DNA of 16,137 bases. Source: Avisuccinivibrio sp964424565 (GTDB lineage: Bacteria; Pseudomonadota; Gammaproteobacteria; Enterobacterales; Succinivibrionaceae). Of the stretch, positions 1-6,017 are shown in pieces. The notes under the pieces are model-generated. The model did no database searches. It had not been told where the DNA came from and saw only the letters and a list, made by a program, of their open reading frames with translations. Numbering within the stretch: the stretch's first letter is position 1; every line of letters starts with the position of its first letter. The stretch covers positions 1 to 16,137 of the forward strand of contig CAYRIZ010000049.1 of NCBI GenBank assembly GCA_964424565.1, given 5' to 3'. The position numbers and the translations under genes were made by a program.

Positions 1-107
1 GCAAAAATCAGATTGAGCTGCAAAAAGGGCCATCAACAAAATTCTGAGAAGGACCTAATTGCTTTTTATCACGATGATAAAATATACATAGTTCGATCTC
101 AATTGAT

Positions 108-153
108 ATAAAAAAAAAAATGGGTTTTTCCTGGAATTTGGTGGATAACCCAT
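108..153 (-). terminator. Intrinsic terminator for a minus-strand transcript
   Basis: Arms ATGGGTT (120-126) and AACCCAT (147-153) form a 7-bp stem. Read on the minus strand, the stem is followed immediately by a run of about 11 T (the A-run at 110-120). That is the classic rho-independent layout, and some further inner pairing is possible. No minus-strand gene lies between here and nudF, so the RNA that it ends is unidentified. Confidence 0.55.
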
Positions 154-171
154 TGTACAGCCTGATTTTAT

Positions 172-232
172 TTTTGCAAAATGGGGGTATTTTGCAAAAC
201 TTTTTACTGCAAAATGAAGATGTTTTGCCATA
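172..232. repeat. Array of four TTTTGCAAAA-type palindromic sites
   Basis: Two perfect TTTTGCAAAA palindromes (172-181 and 190-199) are followed by a right-half match (TGCAAAA within 205-214) and a left-half match (TTTTGC within 223-232). The GC centres are 18, 15 and 18 bp apart, a symmetric spacing. The GCAAAA hexamer recurs at positions 1 and 20, and later at 566, 632, 806, 1124, 1156 and 1206. Such an array is typical of operators bound cooperatively by a dimeric regulator. The regulator is unknown. Confidence 0.45.
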
Positions 233-374
233 GTCTGAGGGTATGAATGCAGGCGGCGAAAACTTGAAATTGAGGCTGTGATCCGGTGAGATTTGATGAC
301 AGAATCATGCAGGTATTGTGTGTATTGTATGAAACGAAAAGTCACCTGTATACATACAAATCTGCCTAAGGTTG

Positions 375-380
375 TATAGT
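375..380 (+). promoter_or_regulatory. Possible -10 element (TATAGT) for the candidate RNA
   Basis: TATAGT lies about 12 bases before the first long helix arm at 392. This would place a transcription start near 386-388. No good -35 hexamer is visible at 16-18 bp spacing, so the call is weak. Confidence 0.2.
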
Positions 381-385
381 AAAAA

Positions 386-1050
386 CCTTCACTCTTAAGA
401 CCGTTTTGATGCATCCTGTGCGCAGTCTGCCTGGAGCCCTTATGACCGGTACGGCAACAGACTACAAAGCGGATCTGCCGGCTGCAGCGGCTGTAAGGTG
501 GGGACTTAAGCTGCACCTAAGATCACAGATGGCAGCCTGTGCTTTTTGTGCTGCCGCCGGAAAAAGCAAAACAGACTGCGCAGTGCTGCAGAGATCATTT
601 AGCACCTCAAATGTCTGCCTTCCCGGGGATTGCAAAAGCGCAGGTACCGTCCGGGGGTGTGAAGAAGCCAGGCATACCATAACAGGCAATGCCTTATGGC
701 CGAGGGCCGGGGTTGATCGGGCCGGCTGACAAACTGCGTAAATGGTGTCCCGGCGGCTTTATGGCAGAACAAAGCCGTATCTGCCTCAGGGATGGGATTG
801 CGCGGGCAAAACTTCTGAACAAAAACAGACTGAACCGCTTCTGCAGATTTCTGAAGAAGCAGGGAGCTCATCTATGCCTGCACCTTGGGCTGGTCCCATG
901 CGGAAGTGGCAGGAATGCACAGTGCGGCTTAGGCTGTACAGCAGGGTGACATGCTGGGTTAAAGATAAAGCACTGTATGATGGTCTTAAGAGCAGCCCAG
1001 TGGTTGCAGAGACAGGGACCTGCTGGCTGCAGAACAGCTTCTGTGTTTTA
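386..1050 (+). ncRNA. Candidate large structured non-coding RNA
   Basis: This stretch of GC-balanced DNA has no frame with natural protein composition on either strand. It can fold into nested helices. An outer 11-bp perfect pair (392-402 with 982-992) extends to 14 bp with two G-U pairs (to 405/979). Inside it is a second 11-bp perfect pair (419-429 with 572-582). Local hairpins include 583-588/600-605, 677-682/694-699 (continued by GGC/GCC), 706-710/722-726, 837-846/851-860 (10 bp with one G-A mismatch) and 919-925/970-976. Two spots have H-type pseudoknot topology: 531-536/550-555 with 541-547/561-567, and 754-760/771-777 with 763-767/781-785. It matches no tmRNA, RNase P, 6S or 4.5S signature that I know. 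Strand and ends are inferred. A degenerate pseudogene is the main alternative. Confidence 0.3.
1028..1050 (+). terminator. Weak intrinsic terminator at the end of the candidate RNA
   Basis: TGCAGAA (1028-1034) pairs with TTCTGTG (1039-1045) around the tetraloop CAGC, using two G-U pairs. It is followed by TTTTAT (1046-1051). The U-tract is short and the stem is only moderately stable, so this is a suggestion of a 3' end rather than a firm one. Confidence 0.25.
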
Positions 1051-1256
1051 TCCCGGACCGACAGCAGAGCATTGCCACATGGCCTTATGCTGCAGTGAAG
1101 CAGGTTTTGCAGACCATTGTTTGGCAAAAGTCAGACCAGTCTGCATGGGCCGGCAGCAAAATTCCAAGCAGCATCAACATCAGGACTACTCCAGTAATTC
1201 TGCCGGCAAAACGGTCGTCGGCATTGCTGCAGCTGCATCCGGCGGCGGTGCGGGGG
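1051..1256. other. Non-coding stretch between candidate RNA and nudF promoter
   Basis: No protein-like frame is present. It contains two further complementary pairs, TGCAGAC/GTCTGCA (1108-1114 with 1139-1145) and GCCGGCAG/CTGCCGGC (1149-1156 with 1200-1207). It also has a TTTTGC/GCAAAA pair (1105-1110 with 1124-1129). It may be a continuation of the structured RNA or a separate nudF upstream element. Confidence 0.35.
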
Positions 1257-1288
1257 TATAATGGGGCGGCTGAATTAAAGTAAAGAGG
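1257..1288 (+). promoter_or_regulatory. nudF promoter -10 box and ribosome binding site
   Basis: A perfect TATAAT at 1257-1262 predicts a start near 1269. AAAGAGG (1282-1288) sits 6 nt before the ATG at 1295. No clear -35 hexamer is visible at the usual distance. Confidence 0.5.
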
Positions 1289-1294
1289 TTTTTT

Positions 1295-1966
1295 ATGTCA
1301 GATGCTTCTCAGGAGCTGGCGGCACGTTTTAACATGCATGATGTGACCGTGCATCAGCGCACCCGCCTGTTTAAAAAGCATTTTGCTTTGGATGAATATG
1401 TAGTTTCCTACCCTAAATTTGACGGCACTTCCACTCCGCCGCTGGTGCGCGAGGTCTTTGAACGCGATCAGGATGCCGTGGCCGTGCTGCCTTATGATGC
1501 CCGGACGGATGAGGTGGTGCTGATAGAGCAGTTTCGTCCCGGAGCCCTGAAGGATCCTGTTTCTCCCTGGCTGATCGAGATCGTGGCCGGCCTGATCGAT
1601 GCCGGCGAGCCGGAAATCACCACGGCCATGCGCGAGCTTAATGAAGAGGCTCACTTTCAGGTGACTGCAGACCGCCTGAAGTTCATCACCGCCGTCTATC
1701 CCAGCCCCGGCGGCATTTCCGAGCGGGTGAGTGTTTATATAGCCAATATAGATGCCGATCACATAGATCATCACGGCGGGCTGGATGTGGAAAATGAAGA
1801 TTTGCGCATCTTCAAGGTACCGGCAGAGGACGCCTTTCAGGCCTGTGCCTCCGGACGCATCTGCAACTGTGCCGCGCTGGTGGGACTGCTCAATCTGCAG
1901 CTGCATCATGATGAAATCAGGCAGGAGTTTCTGCAGGCTCGGCAGCAGCAGGCTGAGCCGGCATAA
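1295..1966 (+). CDS. nudF: ADP-ribose diphosphatase (Nudix hydrolase NudF)
   Basis: The 223-residue cytosolic enzyme should cleave ADP-ribose to AMP and ribose 5-phosphate. The full Nudix box G-x5-E-x7-R-E-L-x-E-E is present, beginning at Gly99 and containing Glu105 and Arg113-Glu114 with Glu117-Glu118 as metal ligands. Downstream, the SPGG-SER segment, the ENEDLR stretch and the final LQLHH region match the ADP-ribose pyrophosphatase subfamily and E. coli NudF rather than a generic Nudix protein. The length is slightly above E. coli's roughly 209. The start is fixed by AAAGAGG 6 nt upstream. In enterobacteria nudF is followed by yqiB and cpdA; here yqiB is missing and cpdA follows after 166 bp, so the pair may or may not be co-transcribed. 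Confident in family, fairly confident in substrate. Confidence 0.93.
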   Translation: MSDASQELAARFNMHDVTVHQRTRLFKKHFALDEYVVSYPKFDGTSTPPLVREVFERDQDAVAVLPYDARTDEVVLIEQFRPGALKDPVSPWLIEIVAGLIDAGEPEITTAMRELNEEAHFQVTADRLKFITAVYPSPGGISERVSVYIANIDADHIDHHGGLDVENEDLRIFKVPAEDAFQACASGRICNCAALVGLLNLQLHHDEIRQEFLQARQQQAEPA

Positions 1967-1999
1967 TAAGAGGCGGGCGGTGTGAGGCCCGCTGCTGCC
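1941..1999 (+). other. Nested hairpin spanning the nudF stop codon, no U-tract
   Basis: GCGGGC (1973-1978) pairs with GCCCGC (1987-1992). An outer GGCAGCAGC/GCTGCTGCC pair (1941-1949 with 1991-1999) is a partly competing alternative. No T-run follows, so it is not a standard intrinsic terminator. It could stabilise the 3' end or pause the polymerase. The rest of the 1967-2132 gap shows no clear promoter. Confidence 0.35.
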
Positions 2000-2132
2000 G
2001 GCAAAGTGCGATTAAGATCGTAAAAACAAACAAAAGCTGGATTTTTGCTATGCACTTAACTGCAGTCCCGGGGCTGATGGATTAGCATTATCTCGTGATA
2101 AGAACAATAATAAAAAAGAGATTACCTTTCAG

Positions 2133-2957
2133 ATGGAGACCGCTTTTTTAAAACCTCAGTGCAATAGTGGACAGATAAGTATACTGCAGCTTACTGATAT
2201 CCACCTTTTTGCTGAAGAAAACGGCAACCTTCTGGGAGTACGCACGGCTGACAGCTTCAAAGCGGTGCTGTCCTCGGTGATCAATCAGGGCATGCCCTTT
2301 GACTTCATCGTGGTGACCGGCGATATTTCACAGGATTATTCTGCCGAATCCTATCAGCGCTTTGCCCACATGATTGCGCTGATGCACTCTCCTGTATTCT
2401 TTGTGCCCGGCAATCATGATGACGGCCCGCTGATGTACCGCATGTTTTCCAATCTGGGGGTCAATACACAGCGTCATCTCATCTGCGGCAACTGGCAGTT
2501 TGTCTTCCTCAATTCCGAGGTTTATGCCGTGCCTCACGGCTGGGTGCAGCGCTCGGAACTGTCTTTTTTAAAGGAATGCTGCCTGCACAATCCGCATCTG
2601 CACACCATGGTCTGCGTCCATCATCTGCCGCAGCTGGTCCGCAGCCGCTGGCTGGATACTCAGACCATGCACAATCAGGATGAATTCAATTCCTTTGTGG
2701 CCAGATTTCCCAACATCAAGGTGGTGCTGAGCGGGCATGTGCATCAGGAATTCGATCAGCTGCAAAATGGGATCCGCTACATAGCCACGCCCTCCACTTC
2801 CATACAGTTTGAACCGCTGTCGCACAATTTTTCATTGGATCTGGCCGGGCCCGGCTGGCGCAGTCTGACCATGAACATAGACGGCACCATGCATACGCAG
2901 GTGCACCGCCTGCCCAAAGGCCGCTTTATTCCCGATACCGGGGTGGATGGTTACTGA
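2133..2957 (+). CDS. cpdA: 3',5'-cyclic AMP phosphodiesterase CpdA
   Basis: This class III (calcineurin-like) metallophosphodiesterase should hydrolyse cAMP to AMP in the cytosol and so limit CRP-dependent transcription. The 274-residue protein has every metal-binding block in order: D22-x-H24, G63-D64, G93-N-H-D96, H163-H164 and G201-H-V-H204. Its C-terminal segment (RFIPDT followed by DGY) resembles the E. coli protein end to end, and the length is the same as E. coli CpdA (about 275). The ribosome binding site is weak (AAGAGA about 10 nt before the ATG). yqiA begins two bases after the stop, so the two genes are almost surely one transcript. Upstream yqiB is absent. Confidence 0.95.
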   Translation: METAFLKPQCNSGQISILQLTDIHLFAEENGNLLGVRTADSFKAVLSSVINQGMPFDFIVVTGDISQDYSAESYQRFAHMIALMHSPVFFVPGNHDDGPLMYRMFSNLGVNTQRHLICGNWQFVFLNSEVYAVPHGWVQRSELSFLKECCLHNPHLHTMVCVHHLPQLVRSRWLDTQTMHNQDEFNSFVARFPNIKVVLSGHVHQEFDQLQNGIRYIATPSTSIQFEPLSHNFSLDLAGPGWRSLTMNIDGTMHTQVHRLPKGRFIPDTGVDGY

Positions 2958-2959
2958 TC

Positions 2960-3538
2960 ATGCGCATAGTTTATCTGCACGGTTTTCTCTCCGGCTCCCA
3001 GGCCGTCAAGGCCAGACAGCTGCAGGCTCATCTGCAGGACAAGGCAGGCTTTTCCTTTACCGCCCCTGATTTTTCCGATACCCCGGCCGAGGCGCAGCGC
3101 GATCTGAATGCTTTCTTCACCTCTTTTAGAGCGCAGTCAGCCGAGCCCTTCGGGGTGTTCGGCAGCTCCATGGGCGGCTTTTTTGCCACGCTGTTTGCCG
3201 AAAAATTTGACTTCAAGGCAGTGCTGCTCAATCCCTGCGTGCATCCGCAGGAGTATTTTCAGCAACTTACCGGCCCGCACTACAATCCCTACAATGATCA
3301 TCACTTTGAGCTGCGCCCGGAAATGCTCGATGATCTGTTGCTTATGGATCAGTCCATAGTGGTGGATCCGCGGCGCTTTGCCGTGTTTCTGCAGTCAGGC
3401 GATGAGGTGCTCGACTACACCAAAGCCCTGAGCTTTTATGCCGGAGCCAGCATAGAGCTGCAGCCGGGCGGCTGCCACAGCTTTGACAATTTCCCGGCTA
3501 TCATAGATCGCGCGCTGTCTTTCCTGCAGCAGCCCTGA
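2960..3538 (+). CDS. yqiA: YqiA-type alpha/beta-hydrolase esterase
   Basis: The 192-residue cytosolic protein belongs to the UPF0227/YqiA family, for which esterase activity is known in E. coli but the natural substrate is not. It opens with the YLHGF oxyanion-hole strand. The nucleophile elbow is G68-S-S70-M-G-G with Ser70 as nucleophile, a G-D-E-V-L-D-Y acid loop starts near residue 147, and the catalytic His is His173. Length equals the family norm. The start lies 2 nt after the cpdA stop, and its G-rich Shine-Dalgarno-like bases fall inside the last cpdA codons, pointing to translational coupling. In enterobacteria yqiA leads directly into parE; here a two-component system intervenes. Confidence 0.9.
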   Translation: MRIVYLHGFLSGSQAVKARQLQAHLQDKAGFSFTAPDFSDTPAEAQRDLNAFFTSFRAQSAEPFGVFGSSMGGFFATLFAEKFDFKAVLLNPCVHPQEYFQQLTGPHYNPYNDHHFELRPEMLDDLLLMDQSIVVDPRRFAVFLQSGDEVLDYTKALSFYAGASIELQPGGCHSFDNFPAIIDRALSFLQQP

Positions 3539-3557
3539 CAGAGGGTCAAATCTGCCT

Positions 3558-3580
3558 CAGGCACTGGCTTTTTGTGCCTG
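3558..3580 (+). other. Hairpin after yqiA with a U-rich loop
   Basis: CAGGCAC (3558-3564) pairs perfectly with GTGCCTG (3574-3580). The T-run is in the loop (TGGCTTTTT) rather than after the stem. It begins about 20 bases after the yqiA stop and probably marks the operon end, but not as a standard intrinsic terminator. Confidence 0.4.
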
Positions 3581-3621
3581 CCTCTGCCCCCGACCCCCAA
3601 TTTTTGCTTAGAATTTTGTCC

Positions 3622-3683
3622 AGGAAGGCCGCCGGGCTGTGTACCATGAAAGGGCAGCCCCGGGCCTGCGGCCTGGTTTTCCT
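3622..3683 (+). terminator. Long bulged hairpin before the two-component operon (terminator or attenuator)
   Basis: An 18-nt 5' arm (3622-3639) pairs in three blocks: AGGAA with TTCCT (3679-3683), GGCCGC with GCGGCC (3668-3673) and GGGCTG with CAGCCC (3655-3660). This gives 17 bp with bulges on the 3' side. TGGTTTT follows the GC-rich stem, giving a short U-tract. It may end the yqiA transcript or act in the leader of the downstream regulator gene. Confidence 0.4.
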
Positions 3684-3741
3684 CAGGGACTGCTATTCTT
3701 TGGTCTTTATGATCCTGAAGATCTTGTTGTGACCTGAGCCT

Positions 3742-3748
3742 AAAGGAG
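3742..3748 (+). promoter_or_regulatory. Ribosome binding site that decides the qseB start
   Basis: AAAGGAG lies 10 nt before ATG 3759. The alternative in-frame TTG at 3750 is only 1 nt away and cannot use it, so the shorter protein starting MRILLVEDD is preferred. That is also the usual N-terminus of OmpR-family regulators. A possible -10 (TATGAT) is at 3708-3713. Confidence 0.6.
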
Positions 3749-3758
3749 CTTGTACATC

Positions 3759-4448
3759 ATGCGCATACTGCTGGTTGAAGACGACAAAATGATAGGACAG
3801 GCGGTACAGGACGGTCTGAACCGCCAGTCCTATGCCGTGGACTGGCTGACCGACGGTTCACTGGCGCTTTATGCGCCGCGGGATGTCAGCTATGACTGCA
3901 TTCTGCTCGATCTGGGCCTGCCCGGCATGGACGGGGTCAGTCTGCTGTGCTCGTGGCGGCGGGAAAAGGTGCAGTCGCCCATTATCATCCTGACCGCCCG
4001 CGACGCCCTGGAAGATCGGGTTTCCGGGCTGGACAAGGGAGCTGATGATTATTTGATCAAGCCCTTTGCCCTGGCCGAGCTGACCGCCCGCATCCGCGCC
4101 GTGACCCGCCGCGGCCGGGACAGCGGGCGGGCTGGCAGCACTGAGCTGAGCAACGGCCTGATTACTTTGGATCTGCTGACCCATGAGGCCACGGTCAGGG
4201 AAGGCGATACCCTGCGCAAGGTGGATCTGACCTCCAGGGAGTTTGCCCTGCTGCAGGCCCTGCTGCAGCGGCCTGGGGCGGTGCTCTCGCGCGAGGCGCT
4301 GGAGGAGCGCATCTACAGCTTTGATGATGTGATAGAAAGCAATGCCGTGGAATACATTATTCATACCCTGCGCCGCAAGATTGGCTCTGCGGCCATCAGG
4401 AACGTCAGAGGTGTAGGTTGGAAGGTAGCCAGAAACGAGGGCACTTAA
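3759..4448 (+). CDS. qseB: OmpR-family response regulator, QseB-like
   Basis: The 229-residue transcription regulator has an N-terminal receiver domain (about 1-115) with acidic pocket E7-D8-D9, phospho-acceptor Asp51, Thr79 and Lys101. A C-terminal winged-helix DNA-binding domain follows (about 130-225), ending with the LRRKIG...VRGVGW segment typical of the OmpR/PhoB class. By eye it is closest to the QseB/PmrA branch, since LILTARDALE-type and DDYL-KPFAL-type stretches match QseB well. Its last 31 bases overlap the kinase gene, so the two are co-translated. Its targets cannot be read from sequence. The branch call is reasonable, but the QseB quorum or adrenergic signalling role should not be assumed. 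Confidence 0.85.
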   Translation: MRILLVEDDKMIGQAVQDGLNRQSYAVDWLTDGSLALYAPRDVSYDCILLDLGLPGMDGVSLLCSWRREKVQSPIIILTARDALEDRVSGLDKGADDYLIKPFALAELTARIRAVTRRGRDSGRAGSTELSNGLITLDLLTHEATVREGDTLRKVDLTSREFALLQALLQRPGAVLSREALEERIYSFDDVIESNAVEYIIHTLRRKIGSAAIRNVRGVGWKVARNEGT

Positions 4449-5938
4449 GACGCTCGCTGCGGCTGCAGCTGACGGTTGCGGTCTGTCTGATCAGCCTGAT
4501 CACCGGCATCTGCGGCGGTGTCTATACCTATATGACCGTGCGCTCTGAATCCGAGCGCTTCATAGACGATGAGCTGGGACAGATCGCTGCCATAGTGATC
4601 AACTATGACATGCTGATCCCCAAACGCTGGGAAGGTCCCCGGCATCTGCATGAGCAGGCCTTTACCATGAGCATGCGCCGCAGTATGGATCGGGATCGCA
4701 ATATGCAGATGGAGGTGATAGTCCGTCCCGAGCCTCCGCCTCCTCCTCCGGCCTCACAGCTGCCTTCCCTGTCCGACATCAGCTCGCGCGGCTATGACAT
4801 AGTAATTGCTCCCCTGATCGGCCGGGCCGGCGATCCGGTCTTTATTCCGCTGAGCGTAGCAGACGGCTATTACACTGTGGTGATGTCCAGTGAGCGGGTG
4901 CGTATATTAGTGGCCAGCAAACTGGACGGTCAGCGTTTTGTGGTGGCCAGACCCTTGGATCCCATAGATGAGCTCAGCTCCGATGCCATGCGCATTTCCC
5001 TGATGGAGTTCATGCTGCTGTTTATCTGCTATATGACGGCAGCCGTGACGGCGGTCAATGTACTCTTCACCCGCATCAATCAGGTGGCAGCCATTATCAG
5101 AAAGCGCTCGGAAAAGGATTTAAGTCCCATTTCAGCCGAAAGCACCGGCCGGCCGCTGCCCTCGGAGCTCGATGCCTTTGTGCAGGCCCTAAACGGCATG
5201 TTCGCGCGCATTGAGGAGAATATGCGCGTCAAGCAGCGCTTTATAGCCGATGCCGCCCATGAAATGCGCACGCCGCTGGCGGCATTGACCCTGCAGGCGG
5301 AAAATCTGCTGTCGCTGCCGCTTGACCCCCAGACGCGGGACAAGGTCATGGCCCTGCAGCAGGGCATTATGCGCGAGCGCGATTTGATGAACTCGCTTTT
5401 AACCCTGGCGCGGCTGCAGAACAACACGGCGCCTGCCTTGGAAACAGTGCTGATTCAGGAGGTCTTTATTGAACTGCTGGAGGAGCTGGGTCCCCTGGCC
5501 GACAAAAAGGATATAGATTTCGGCCTTAGTACTGACGCGCAGATCACTGTCATTCTGCCGCGGCGGGAGTTTAAGACCGTGCTGTACAACTTTGCGGCCA
5601 ATGCCCTGAAATATACTCCCTCAGGCGGGCAGGTGGATTTGGGCTGCAGCTTCAGCGATGGCCTGCTTACTGCCTTTGTGGAGGACAATGGTCCGGGCAT
5701 AGCCGAGGAGGCGCTGGCCATGATCTTTGAGCCCTTCTTCCGCGCCCGCGGCGATCGCGAAAAGGAGCAGGGCACGGGACTGGGGCTGGCCATAGCCAGG
5801 GCTGCCGCCGACCGCATGCAGGCAGAATTGCAGCTGAGCAACCGCCCCGAAGGCGGGCTGTGTGCGGCCCTCCGCGTCCGCTGTGCTGCCGCCCCCGACA
5901 CGGGTGCTGACCGTGCAAAAGATACGCAGGTAAGGTAG
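4418..5938 (+). CDS. qseC: Membrane sensor histidine kinase, QseC-like
   Basis: The 506-residue inner-membrane kinase partners the preceding regulator. TM1 is about residues 18-38 and TM2 about 193-217, enclosing a periplasmic region of about 150 residues. A HAMP-like linker follows. The phosphorylated histidine is His281 in an H-E-M-R-T-P box, and the ATPase domain has N-box N391/N395, the G1 box D423-N-G-P-G and the G2 box G452-T-G-L-G-L. The start is TTG 4418, inside the regulator gene. No ATG precedes TM1, so this is the only start that keeps the first membrane helix. AGAGG lies about 8 nt upstream. The periplasmic domain has a Met/Arg-rich stretch followed by six prolines (106-111) and does not obviously resemble E. 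coli QseC, so the signal may differ. The kinase core is certain; the QseC name is by branch. Confidence 0.85.
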   Translation: MEGSQKRGHLRRSLRLQLTVAVCLISLITGICGGVYTYMTVRSESERFIDDELGQIAAIVINYDMLIPKRWEGPRHLHEQAFTMSMRRSMDRDRNMQMEVIVRPEPPPPPPASQLPSLSDISSRGYDIVIAPLIGRAGDPVFIPLSVADGYYTVVMSSERVRILVASKLDGQRFVVARPLDPIDELSSDAMRISLMEFMLLFICYMTAAVTAVNVLFTRINQVAAIIRKRSEKDLSPISAESTGRPLPSELDAFVQALNGMFARIEENMRVKQRFIADAAHEMRTPLAALTLQAENLLSLPLDPQTRDKVMALQQGIMRERDLMNSLLTLARLQNNTAPALETVLIQEVFIELLEELGPLADKKDIDFGLSTDAQITVILPRREFKTVLYNFAANALKYTPSGGQVDLGCSFSDGLLTAFVEDNGPGIAEEALAMIFEPFFRARGDREKEQGTGLGLAIARAAADRMQAELQLSNRPEGGLCAALRVRCAAAPDTGADRAKDTQVR

Positions 5939-5952
5939 AATGGACTTTTTAG

Positions 5953-5958
5953 TATAAA
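5953..5958 (+). promoter_or_regulatory. Possible parE promoter -10 (TATAAA)
   Basis: TATAAA lies 15 bases after the qseC stop and would give a leader of about 53 nt before the parE ATG. No good -35 is visible, so parE could equally be read through from the two-component operon. Confidence 0.3.
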
Positions 5959-6017
5959 AAGGCGCCGGGCAGCCGGTGCCTGCTGCAGACAAACAAATCA
6001 GGAAAAGAAGAAAACTT

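Larger units (their letters stand above)
1..391. other. AT-rich intergenic region with palindromes, no gene
   Basis: No reading frame here looks like a protein. The minus-strand frame spanning 55-516 starts at GTG, is low-complexity, and mostly translates poly-A and TTTTGCAAAA repeats. The stretch is clearly more AT-rich than the rest of the window. It contains a 7-bp palindrome with a 5-nt loop (arms 64-70 and 76-82), a minus-strand terminator-like hairpin (108-153), an array of TTTTGCAAAA-type sites (172-232) and a 7-bp inverted repeat TTGTATG/CATACAA (325-331 and 353-359). The composition looks like a regulatory region. The gene to the left lies outside the window, so which promoter it serves is unknown. 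Confidence 0.6.

Noticed and set aside
1..300. Replication origin, from the AT-rich DNA, iteron-like repeats and a DnaA-box-like site
   Set aside because: Only one imperfect DnaA-type 9-mer (TTATCCACC) is present, and the chromosomal context (nudF to tolC) is not that of an origin or plasmid.
55..516. 153-codon open frame on the minus strand
   Set aside because: It starts at GTG without a Shine-Dalgarno, its residues come from A/T runs and TTTTGCAAAA repeats, and it runs through the hairpin-terminator. No protein-like composition.
386..1050. tmRNA, RNase P, 6S, 4.5S or CsrB-type RNA
   Set aside because: None of their signature sequences was found. There is no tRNA-like end with CCA, no GAGGAAAGTCC-type core, and GGA triplets occur at the chance rate.
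406..1283. Several 60-120 codon frames on both strands in the non-coding region
   Set aside because: They are rich in Cys, Ser, Arg and Trp with no hydrophobic pattern, domain or ribosome binding site, and they overlap one another in all frames.
5976..6017. GTG start for parE at 5976
   Set aside because: It adds a basic stretch not seen in ParE and lacks a Shine-Dalgarno; ATG 6018 has AAGAAG at good spacing.
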